DNA from: Cerioporus squamosus | Taxonomy: Eukaryota; Basidiomycota; Agaricomycetes; Polyporales; Polyporaceae | NCBI GenBank assembly: GCA_022592435.1 | Contig: JABYQS010000030.1 | Span: forward strand, 186,001-250,000 | Length of the DNA: 64,000 nt | Direction of reading: 5' to 3' | In this document: positions 45,175 to 54,650 of the stretch, one piece after another | Numbering within the stretch: the first letter of the stretch is position 1 | Layout: every line of letters begins with the position of its first letter | Notes under the pieces: generated by a model | Told to the model about the DNA's origin: nothing | The model's database searches: none | The model's input: only the letters and a program-made list of their open reading frames with translations | Program-made: the position numbers and the translations under genes

Positions 45175-47984
45175 ATGGGGAAGCGAAAGCCTCAGGTCAT
45201 CCCCGATTCGTCCGACGCAGAGGCTGAGGAGCAGCCGCAAGCTCCGCCCAAGACTCCGCAGCCGGTCCGAACTGGAGGTACGTGTACGTCGTCCCTTCAG
45301 AACCTTGTGCGCACTAACAAGCCACGACATCCCTTTCGTAGCTCCACGTCAAGCTAAGTCGAAAGCGGATGAAGGTAAGCTCATGTCCGATGCTAGAAGA
45401 CGCTGTCGTAAACTGATAGCACTCACGTAGCTTGGAAACCGCTGAAGCCGGGGCAGAAGCGCAGTGCGGGTGCCGAGCCTGCGGAGAAGACAACTGCGCC
45501 CAGCCAGACGAAGAAGAAGAAGAAGGGTAAGTATCCACGCATATCGGAGTATGTCAGCGGTCACACTTACCTGAACAACGACATGGCGTAGACAAAGCCA
45601 AGGCCGCGTCGGAGAGCCGCAAGAAGTCGGTCGCTGAACGCTTCTCAGCGCCAGACATCATCGCCGACACCTCTGACGAAGACGGCGACGAAGACAAGGG
45701 TCCAGCCGCCAAGAAGTCTACTACACCTAAGGGTCCGGCCAAGGTGAGCCTGTTAATGTTTGCGTACTCATAACCTGAACGTACAACTTACTCGTCACGA
45801 TAGTCGTCGGTCCCGAAGCCTTCGGCCAAACCTGCGAAGCCGCAACAGCAACTTGAAGAGTCTTGGAGTACGGAGTCCGACGAAGAATCCGATGAAGACA
45901 AGGACGAAGCAGACGACGAAGGTGAGGCTGAAAAGTCAGAGCAAGACGACTTGGAAGCTCTCGAGGCCAACCCACGTGCGTTGCGGGCGCTCCTTGACAA
46001 GGAGGTGAGTAGCTCGCCTTTTGGCGCCGTTCCCGTGCTCACTTCCTCACCTTTCCTCACGCACTCCATCCTGAAGGAGGCGACTTGGGCCGACGAAGAG
46101 CACGGACACAACATCGGCGAGGACGACGATGCTCAGGCCTCTGAGCCTGTTGCCACCAAGCCAGGGAAGGGCTCATCTTCTGCCCACTCCGCTCATCTCT
46201 CAGTCCCTCCGCTGTTCGACTTCGACAATCACCACACCTCTTCTCCTACTAGCAAGTCCTCCAAGGCCTCCAAGAAGCGCAGCAAGGGCGAAGTGAGCAG
46301 TGACTCAGGTGCTGAGGACTCGACGTCGGTGCGTACTCATTTGAAGTATGCGCACTCAAGGCGGTCGACGTAGCACTGATGATTTTGACGTTGCAGAAGC
46401 CTCCACCCAAGAAGAAGAAGCCTGTCGCCAGTACGCCGAGCAAGGACATTGTTGGTGGACAGAAGGCAGCTGCGAAGGTCCACATGACCGGGAAGAACGA
46501 CAATGGAGGGGCGAAGGGGCAGAAGTCTAGCGGAACGGGGAAGAAGTTGGATGGGGATAAGTTGACTTCCGGTGAGCGTGCAGGTCCCTACGCAAGACCG
46601 TGGATCTGATAGCATACCAGCAACCCACGCGTTGAAGCGCAAGCGCACCAAGGCCGACGAGGTACGTATATTCACTCTGAACATAGTTATGACGACGCCA
46701 ACGCTTCTGCAGAGTATTGAGTGGGTCGACAAGACCGTCGATTCTGACACCGACACTCCTACTAGACCCAAGAAGCGTCGGGCCAAAGAAGAGGTACCGA
46801 CTGTGCTTCACTCAATTGTCGCGCAGCATCTCACATGACGTGTCGCAGCCCTCCGATTCCGAGTCGTCGTCTGACTCGTCGGACAGTTCAGACTCTTCTT
46901 CCGACAGCGATTCCAACTCGGACGACGAGAACTGCACCGATCTCATCCTTCCCCGTCGTAGCGGCAAACGCCTGAAACTGAAGAAGCAGTTCCAACGTGT
47001 CAAGGCTGTCGCTCTTCTTGCAATCGCGTACGTACAGCGCGACATCTGCATCGTCAACCCCTTCCCCGATGGCCCGGAGAAGTCCTCGGACTTTGCGCGC
47101 CGTGCGCTGATTCAAGCTGCAAAGGATCGAGGCGACAAAGAGATTGTCCGCCGCCTCAAAACCGAGAAGCCATACTGGAAGAAGTTGTCGACAATTGTAA
47201 GTGATGTGATCGCCGTTTCACACCGTGCCTTTCGCATATTCATGCCCCATTGCAGCCTACACAACGTATTCCGAACTTCCGGGGCAAGGTCAAGAAGGCG
47301 ACTGACTCGATCCCTGCCAACGTCTTCCGCGTCCGACAAGGCGACGTCGACCAGGTTCAGTGGATGCAAGAGGGCATTCGGTTTATCTTCCCCCACAACT
47401 ACCAGGTGCGTTGACTATGGCGCAGACGTCATAGCACACTGATCATATGTCTGTATAGACCAAAACGTTCACCAACACAGCACCCTTCGAACATCCGGTC
47501 TTCTCGCAAGTCTTGTGCTCTGTCTTCTTCGCCAAGTCTCGCAGCTACGGCTACCGCATTGTCGATCACTTCGTCTCGACAGATCCTGAGCACCCGGAGG
47601 AGAGGGAGATCCCCGCGGCGATGCTCGCGTTGGTCTCGACCGCCGTAAGTTACTCACTTTGTGTTGATCATTCGCTCACATTGTGCTCCAGCTCTACGCG
47701 TCGCTCGAGGACTACCGCAAGTCTCGCTACAGTGCTGGCGACTTCAAGGCCGAACTATTCCTGGACGCATATCAGCAGAACATGCTCGTACTTTCGACGC
47801 TCAAGGACAAGAAGCCTGACAGGTATCACAAGCTGATGCACCGTCTCTACGTCGACGCTTGGTATGCATATCTTCACGCTGCCAACACCATACTCATTGG
47901 ATGTTTCACAGCTCTTGGTCGCCCAACAACCCCCAGAAGCAGGTCATCTGCCTCCTCAACACGGACGACATGACCGACGACTAG
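45175..47984 (+). CDS. DUF6532-type protein with long charged N-terminus, element A cargo
   Basis: Gene with about twelve small exons. The N-terminal two thirds are Lys/Ser/Asp/Glu-rich and probably disordered, starting MGKRKPQVIPDSSDAE, with several basic nuclear-localisation-like runs (TKKKKK, PPPKKKK) and acidic Ser repeats. The folded C-terminal part has RVKAVALLAIAYVQRDICIV, RRLKTEKPYWKKLSTI, FEHPVFSQVLCSVFFAKSRS, EIPAAMLALVSTALYASLED and FLDAYQQNMLVLSTL, matching the DUF6532 pattern. Stop TAG at 47982-47984. It is nuclear by appearance. It lies inside the inverted repeats and faces away from the transposase, so it is probably carried by the element. Its molecular role is unknown. Confidence 0.7.
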
Positions 47985-48467
47985 GCCGATACCCATCATC
48001 GTGTGCTTCATCGTTAACCTCCACGTATACCCCGGCACGCTCATTATGTCAGATATGTCTATATGAGATAGCACACGCCAGATCCGTCTTCATGCCTTTC
48101 CTTCACATCCATACAATAATCCATAACGCCGCAGATGGTGCATCTCTGCCCCGGACTCACCGTACATGTCAGTTACCCTACAGCTTACTACTGTGCACGA
48201 TACCCGCATACACGACAGCACTCATACCGTACTCTGGTCGCAATAATCATTGGTTACTTATTACTACTGGTGTGAACTTGCGTGATCAATGTGTGTTCTA
48301 TGAGGGATTGAACAGTACTTCAGATGGGCTACAGTGATACTAATGATGAATACTTGAGCATCAATAAGCAAATGATTATCGCAATAGCACTATCCTTAAT
48401 TTGAACCCTGCCGATTAGGGCTACTCGACTAATACATGTAAAATAGTGCTACTCCGGCCAAATAGTG

Positions 48468-48506
48468 CCATTTAGCACTAATTGGCAGGGGAGGGTTTTC
48501 CTGATG
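48468..48506 (-). repeat. Terminal inverted repeat of element A, right copy
   Basis: Reverse complement of 41229-41267 without mismatch over 39 bp; outer end CCTGATG. Confidence 0.85.
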
Positions 48507-49021
48507 CTGAGGGATGACCTGACGAGGAAACCCACATTCACGCGTCCTGAAGTGATATATGAGTTTCGGATAGTTAGAGGAATATATGAACACCGTACCA
48601 CAGTGCTGCCAGGGGACTTCGGAAGTCGTCGAGAGCGGATATACAAGGAGGAAAAGGCCAAGGAGCGGGAATGATGGTGAACGTCCACGCTGCAAACTGA
48701 AAGAAAGTCAGAACAAGCATACCGGTATTCGTCTGACGAATAGCACCTGTGTGATCGAACACGGGCTTATGGCTCCTAGGACAAATATGAAGAGTCCCAA
48801 GGACCATTTGCGCTCGTACATCGCGGATATCCTCATTGCAACGAATGCTACCACCACTCGTCAGACTTTCGCAGTATATCATGATGAGGTTCACAAACTC
48901 GCCTGATATGACAGCAAAGTTGAGGAAGTTGAAGATAGTGAGAAATCCGATGAGTCTCCGGCAGCTATGTCACACCTTCAAGTTGAGAATGATCGCAGTC
49001 AGGACTCAGAGGGCGAACATA

Positions 49022-49265
49022 CTGTAGAGTTTCGACCGATGCGGCACGTCACAGGTCACAGGGACCTCCGCCGCACCGCATCGTGCTGTAGGTCACAGGT
49101 CACGGCCCCTTTGGGGCCCCCATTTTCGCGTTTTGGCTCGGTTTTCGGGCGGTTAGCAGGCCAAATCAGGCAAATTTTGGGCGCCTCCGCTCCGCTCCGG
49201 CGACTGCGGGCGGTTACAGGTCACACCCCGCTGGGGCCTGCACCGCATCGGTCGAAACTCTACAG
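49022..49265. mobile_element. TA-flanked MITE (244 bp)
   Basis: Perfect 23-bp inverted ends, 49022-49044 and 49243-49265, beginning CTGTAGAGTTTCGACC. TA lies on both sides (49020-49021 and 49266-49267), the usual Tc1/mariner target duplication. The interior is GC-rich with a repeated GGTCACAGG-like word and no coding capacity, so it must depend on a transposase from elsewhere. Confidence 0.8.
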
Positions 49266-49298
49266 TAATCCTCACGATTGCGCGGTAAGACCAGGACC

Positions 49299-49515
49299 CA
49301 TCAGTAAAGTGTGAAAAGTCTGAGAGCTCTGAGATCTCTTAAATTCAAATTCAGAGTTCACAGAGGTCTACAGACCTCAGAGCCATTCTCCACCATGGCA
49401 GAAAATGAATATTGATATGTTTGGGAAGAGGCCTCTGAGGTCTGACATTTCTGACCTCTGAGGATGTCTGTGGGAGAACTTTCAGAGTTCTCAGAGTTTT
49501 CGCACTTTACTGATG
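49299..49515. mobile_element. CATCA-ended MITE (217 bp)
   Basis: Inverted ends of about 25 bp with two mismatches, starting CATCAGTAAAGTG, at 49299-49323 and 49491-49515. CC flanks both sides (49297-49298 and 49516-49517). The interior is full of TCTGAG/CTCAGA words and could form a long hairpin. The CATCA...TGATG ends and 2-bp flank match elements A and B, suggesting the same class of transposase moves it. Confidence 0.65.
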
Positions 49516-49961
49516 CCCGTTCCCTGCGTGAAGTGAACATCGTGGACCATCGTGAACAGGTTCTGTGTCAGGAAACCATAGCGGATCAGTACGTAGAACG
49601 CGCTTGCAAGGTTTAGTTGGCGACCCCAGATCATGTGGATCTCGGTCGGGAGTACGAGGAGGTAGTCAAAGAAAAGAAGAGCTACACGACTCGGAGTGGT
49701 TAACCTAGCTGCGATTGATATGATTTTTCGAGGATGGACAAACGCACTTGACATTGACACAGTCACATAAGTGTTTGTGTACATACCCTGCACAGAAGCA
49801 GGGTCTCTGACCTCGTCACTTGGGGGAAAACGCGCGTCAGTAGCGCAAGACGCATACCACGACTGAGAGCGACACACATCCAGCTCGGTATCCCATTGTT
49901 CATGGCGGAGGGAGGCAGGGTTCACTGGGATTGAGTGGTATGATTCAGTATATGACACCAC

Positions 49962-50780
49962 CCGGAGCTTACACTGTGCGAAGAGAACACTTACTTTCAG
50001 CCTACAAGCGGTCCGAGGATTGATACAGTGGTTTTCGGCGGCACGCAGCTACGATGGCTGAACTCTGTCCACCGGCATAAGGCCGACCCCGCAGCATCTC
50101 TGCAAGTCGATTGCAAATTGTACTTCGAGGCTGTGTATCCGACGAGAGGGATGGCTATCGCTCATCGTACAACTTCAACCTCCTCCGGGAGAAGTGACTA
50201 GAGGAATTTGTTAGCTGAGAGAACAGATTCAACAAAACGACAACTCACATTGCACGAGTTGTCGTCATTCACCTGCCATCATTTATTGAAGCCGCGGTAC
50301 AAACGCTGCTACATAAATCGATGGCTGAGATGAAGTCATCATAAGAACACTTGGTTGACCATCCGGAGCCTGCGTAGAGTCTGCTTAGACGTCGTGCGTA
50401 TGATGTCGAGAGGATAGGTCTTCACTCAGCACCAAGTCTCCCACAACGTCGGAGCTCGTTTCTCCATGGATGATGAAGCCCGTAGCTCGGAACGAGTCCA
50501 CACCGCAACACACGGCAGTGCTAACCAGGTGGGTGGCGCAGTTCGATGCTGGTCAAACCGATGATGGACGAAGCGGAGACCCGGATACTGACAGGCCGAC
50601 CGCGCGATTCGGCTGAAACCATCGGTAACTGCAGGTCAAGGCCGTCGTGAGTGTGATCTGGTCCTCTTAGAACCCAAAAAGTACTTGCAGTGCGCCAGAG
50701 CAGCTTTTGTCGTTGTCTGGACCAACTAGAGGGGAGGAGAGTGTGCAACCGACAGTTGATCAACTGACATGATCGAAAAA
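49962..50780. other. Intergenic region
   Basis: Upstream of the broken DUF6533 gene, up to the tRNA. A few open frames of 60-80 codons, none recognisable. Confidence 0.4.
50775..50780 (-). terminator. RNA polymerase III terminator of tRNA-Pro
   Basis: On the minus strand the tRNA is followed at once by a run of T residues (A run at 50776-50780 on the plus strand), the normal Pol III stop signal. Confidence 0.6.
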
Positions 50781-50874
50781 GGGCCTAACCGGGAATTGAA
50801 CCCGGGACCTCCTCCAAATCACGCAACCAGAGTTAACGCCCTAAGAAGGAATCATACTACTAGACCATCAGGCC
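50781..50874 (-). tRNA. tRNA-Pro (AGG) with intron
   Basis: Reads GGCCTGA ... TTAGGCC on the minus strand, giving a seven-pair acceptor stem with one G-U pair and a C discriminator as usual for tRNA-Pro. The D arm is TGGTCTAGTAGTATGA. The T arm is CCGGG TTCAATT CCCGG. The anticodon loop holds AGG with stem CCTTC pairing GGAGG (one G-U). About 22 nt after the purine next to the anticodon form an intron at the canonical 37/38 site. A T run follows the 3' end. Confidence 0.88.
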
Positions 50875-51415
50875 TTACGGTTGGACAAGAGTAACAATAC
50901 CACAACGTAGAGCTCAGTCCACTGAGTAAGTAAACAGGCATCCCCGGAGCCCGCGGTCTCGCAATTTCCCTCTCTTCCTCGAACTCCTTCACCGAGACTC
51001 TATATACCCTGGCTGAAACCTATGTACATAGATGATCCAACCTGTTTCTGCATTCTGGCAACAGCACATGGACAGGCGACTTCGACTTCTGGTAACCTTC
51101 GGCTTGAGGCCTTGCAATGACCTTCTCCCGCTCATGAGTCCTCACCTTCTCGCCCACGCTCGTTTTTGATCCTGGCTAGTCGCGGGAGAACAGAACGACG
51201 GACGACAGTCTTGTGAAACTGAGCGCGGCGGATGCGTCACCTGGTGCCACCGATAGCCACTAGTTATGTAACGCGGAACACGCCCTGCGCTCGAGGCTCT
51301 TCCCTGCGCATGCCAGTACCATGCACTACGTACAAGCTGTCTCTCGAAGCACCCTCCGGCAACCTATAACTCTACCTCAAACGTCTCGAGTTCTCGCATC
51401 ACCAATCGCACCACC
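50875..51415. promoter_or_regulatory. Region upstream of tRNA-Pro and sulfite oxidase
   Basis: Holds the promoter of the sulfite oxidase gene. A TATATA run near 51001 lies about 410 bp before the start codon, too far to be called its core element. No gene was seen. Confidence 0.4.
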
Positions 51416-52681
51416 ATGGTTCAAGTTCTGACCGAGATGGACTACTCGGAGGAGGTGCCGCACTCCGACCACCTTGTCGTGCGCGGTACCGAACCGTTCA
51501 ACGCAGAACCCGCTGCCGCCGCTCTGGTCGAGTTCCCCATCACCCCGGAAGACTTGGTATACTGTAGAAATCATGGACCTGTCCTCGACTTGGACGAGTC
51601 GAGCTACTCGATCGAGGTGCATGGCCCGCACGGGTCGCGGGCGTTCACTATGGAGGAACTCCGAGAGTCCTTCCCTCGCGTAGAGGTCGTTGCGGCGCTT
51701 CAGGTGTGTCCATCGCTCACGAGTCCTCGCATGATGTTCATGTTCTTGGCGTGCAGTGCGCCGGCAACAGGCGCAAGGAGATGGACGAGAAGAAACCCGT
51801 ACATGGTATCTTGTGGCACGACGGCGTCATCGCGAACTGCAGATGGGCAGGTCTCCGGTTGCGCGACCTGCTGCAGGCCATCGAGGTCGACACGACCTCC
51901 CACAACGGCTGGCATGTCTGCTTCACGTCCCGCGTGACGCCATGTCAGGACGACAAGGACTATGGCGCATCCATCCCACTCGCTGATGCCGTGGACCCCG
52001 AGGGCGATGTTCTGCTTGCATACGACGTGAGTAGGATGTCGCTGCTCTTCTCGCTGTGCATGCTGACGCCGTCCAGATGAACGGCCAGCCACTCTCGCCC
52101 GATCACGGGTATCCCCTGAGAGTCGTCGCACCCGGGTTCCTCGGCGCCCGCTGGGTCAAGTGGGTTGATACCATCTCGATATCGCCCAGCGAGTCTCCCA
52201 ACTTCTACCAGCAACGCGACTACAAGGTCCTCCCAGAGGAGGTGCGTCATTTCGTGCCCGTCACTGCGTCCGCACGCGCTCATGCCCTCGCCGTCAGGTC
52301 GACACCAAGGAGAAGGCCGCACCCGTTTGGTCGAAGGTGCCCTCCCTCACCACGCTGCCCGTCAACTCCGTCGTCGCGTCCGTCTCGCGCCGCAGCCCGT
52401 CCTCGGTCCTCGTCAAGGGCTACGCGATAGGGCGTGGCGGCGTCCAGATCGCGCGCGTTGAGGTTTCGACCGACGACGGCGCGACGTGGCACGAGGCGAA
52501 GATCACGTACCAGGAGGGCAAGTGGAGCTGGACGCTCTGGGAGGCGGTCCTCGACGGCGTCCCGAGAGAGGGCGTCGTGTACAGCCGCGCGGTCGACCTG
52601 GAGGGCTACCGCCAAGAGCGCGAGGGCAAGTGGAATATGCGCGGAGTGGCGTACAACCCGTGGGGACGCGGGAAGTGGTGA
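51416..52681 (+). CDS. Sulfite oxidase (molybdopterin type)
   Basis: Molybdenum-cofactor enzyme that oxidises sulfite to sulfate, the last step of sulfur amino-acid breakdown and a detoxification route. Four exons: 51416-51703, 51757-52026, 52077-52241 and 52298-52681, 368 residues. No haem b5 domain is present, as in plant and many fungal forms. The cofactor Cys lies in [12 protein letters not shown]. Other blocks are WRVKWVDTI-like [41 protein letters not shown] and the dimerisation domain [19 protein letters not shown] and DDGATWHEA. The C-terminus YNPWGRGKW lacks a clear peroxisomal signal. Confidence 0.95.
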
Positions 52682-53570
52682 CCTTCGGAGTTCCGGCGTG
52701 ACTGCGTGGCATGCAGGCTACCTTCTTGGTTCGTGCACACTGATGCATGATGTCTAGATGCGATAACGTTCGGCGGTGTTGTGATGGCGCTTTTGTATAT
52801 ACCCGCTGCATGGTCAAATCCATCCGGACGCGATAACCTCAGCCGGATGCCCCTGCCGGTGTTCAATCTGAAGGGCGAGGTCAATCGGGGGGCATCGTGA
52901 CTGAAAGCGCACGTTGTAGTTCGACTCGCTCGATTCGAACAAACCCTGGACAACGTCGTAAGCAGTTGACTCCCCTCTTCTGCATGCTGACACCGCCATT
53001 AACACGTCGGCAGCCGTCAGAAAGCCTTCCTCCGACTCGGAGAGAAGAAACGAGTCTCGAACGCGCGGATATTTGTTCGAGACCGCGACTACTCGGCATT
53101 CCGAATGCGAAGCGTCAGAACATGGTGGCAATTCCGAATACGAAGTCTCAGCAACATGTTGAGTGGGAAAGGCGTTGCCTACTGGGGTGGGTTGCTTACT
53201 CACCGAGCTCAAGAGGTGTTGTCACGAGAACGCAGACGCAGTCAGAGAGGTCAGAATACCTATCGGATAGATAGGGAGTGTTGCTCAGACGGGGAGGCGC
53301 TTCAGGTTTCCGTACGCGACAACGGGAGTGCCCTGAGAGGGAATCAAATCTAGCTCAACGCAGATATGAAGCTGCAGTAGCTGCAGGACGAGTTTGGGTA
53401 CTGGGTATCCCCTGAAGTCGCGGGCGGGACGAGATGTTACTCCGTCGGTGAAGTGGGAGTTGAAGTTGTTTCGTAATACTCCCATTGCCGAAACGTTCAA
53501 CTCTCCATATAGAGGCACTCTAAATTTTGTCCTATGTGTACAGGTCTACTCCACTGAACCTCCTCACTAC
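52682..53570. other. Gene-poor region
   Basis: 3' flank of sulfite oxidase up to a MITE. Only short, unrecognisable frames. Confidence 0.4.
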
Positions 53571-53572
53571 TA

Positions 53573-53977
53573 AGGTAGGCCCAGCACAGACTCGACTACG
53601 TCGTGATGGTGTGACGTGCCCGTGACCCCTCACGTGCATCGAACCTGTAGAACGAATCTAGGGTCTGCAACCGGCTTTCATTGCCTTTCCTGGCAGCGCC
53701 TACCAGACTTGTCGACGCGCGCGGTGCGGAAATGCCTCAAAGAAACCAAGCGCCAGTGCAAACTTTTCGATAGGCTCTTGGTCAACGCCCTCCATTAAAA
53801 ATCAAGAACCACAATAATGTCAAAAAGCACTTTCTCTATCGATTGCTGGTTCCGGATTTTGCGATTGGTGGCTACCTACATTCAAGTTTGAATTCCATTG
53901 TCGCGGCCCAGCCAAACCCGACCCAGCGTGACAGATTTCGATCACATGACGTAGTCGAGTCTGTGCTGGGCCTACCT
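53573..53977. mobile_element. TA-flanked MITE (405 bp)
   Basis: Inverted ends of 30 bp, 53573-53602 and 53948-53977, starting AGGTAGGCCCAGCACAG, perfect over this length. TA duplications at 53571-53572 and 53978-53979 point to a Tc1/mariner-type transposase. No coding capacity of note inside. The ends differ from those of the MITE at 49022, so it is a separate family. Confidence 0.8.
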
Positions 53978-53979
53978 TA

Positions 53980-54650
53980 ATACGAACAGCTAACGTTGAT
54001 TCGCGTTAAACCAGGGAGGCCGCAGGCGAGACGGGGCCGGCAATTGCCGGATTATCGACTGCAACGACGCAACGACTTTCACTTGAACTTCAAGTTGAAC
54101 GAACGAACTTTGCTCACTCTTATGAGATCAAGTCCATATTGTTTCGGCTCAAGGATAAACCACAACGCGTTGTTTCTCCAGAAGATGCGAAGACCTAGTA
54201 CTACACTAGTACAGCGAGGATCTGAAGGGTGATTGGTAAGTTAGTACTTCCTGGAGTCCCGCGGAGCCTCTACGTGACATCCCAGCTTTTTTCGCCGTAC
54301 CGTCCGGGTATCAGGCAGCCATCGCTCATAGTATATTCTCGAGTACCTTGATGTTCCTCTGGAAGAGTGGAAAGCTGGCTGACTGGCTGAAATGTGCAGG
54401 GACGCTGAGCAGGAATCGCTCATAGCGGGAACTCGACGACGTGGAGTATGGAGACCGGAACCTGTCACCCTGGCGGCGTCCTCGCAGGGAGGTCAAGATC
54501 GTTGTGCTGATGCTCATGGCCGTTGGGGAATGTGTTCATCCTCTTCCCAACGGCGAACTGCATTCTACAGCAGGGCATATGAACTGTCATCATACGTCTG
54601 TAAGAGGGTACTTCACTCTTCCCTGACTTCCCGCCGTCCCCACTTCCGGC
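53980..54650. other. Intergenic region upstream of the second chitinase
   Basis: Presumed promoter of the chitinase gene. No other gene was recognised. Confidence 0.4.

Larger units (their letters stand above)
41229..48506. mobile_element. DNA transposon, element A (Plavaka type with DUF6532 cargo)
   Basis: A 7.28-kb unit bounded by a perfect 39-bp inverted repeat, 41229-41267 and 48468-48506, beginning CATCAGGAAAACC. CT flanks both sides (41227-41228 and 48507-48508), a possible 2-bp target duplication. It contains a Plavaka transposase on the minus strand and a DUF6532 gene on the plus strand, transcribed away from a shared 280-bp region. The insertion lies in the DUF6533 gene, whose other parts abut each end. 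The perfect repeat implies a recent insertion. Confidence 0.8.
48510..49961 (-). pseudogene. DUF6533-type membrane protein, N-terminal fragment with two MITE insertions
   Basis: First piece of the broken gene. The DUF6533 domain is visible at about 49700-49530: RVALLFFDYLLVLPTEIHM followed by IWGRQLNLASAFYVLIRY and GFLTQNLFTMVHDVH. Downstream on the minus strand, after two MITEs, come further hydrophobic segments (RRLIGFLTIFNFLNFAV, EFVNLIMIYCESL and others) down to the edge of element A. The exact first exon is not settled. With two small insertions here and two large ones further on, the gene cannot encode a normal protein unless all lie in introns that are still spliced. Confidence 0.6.
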
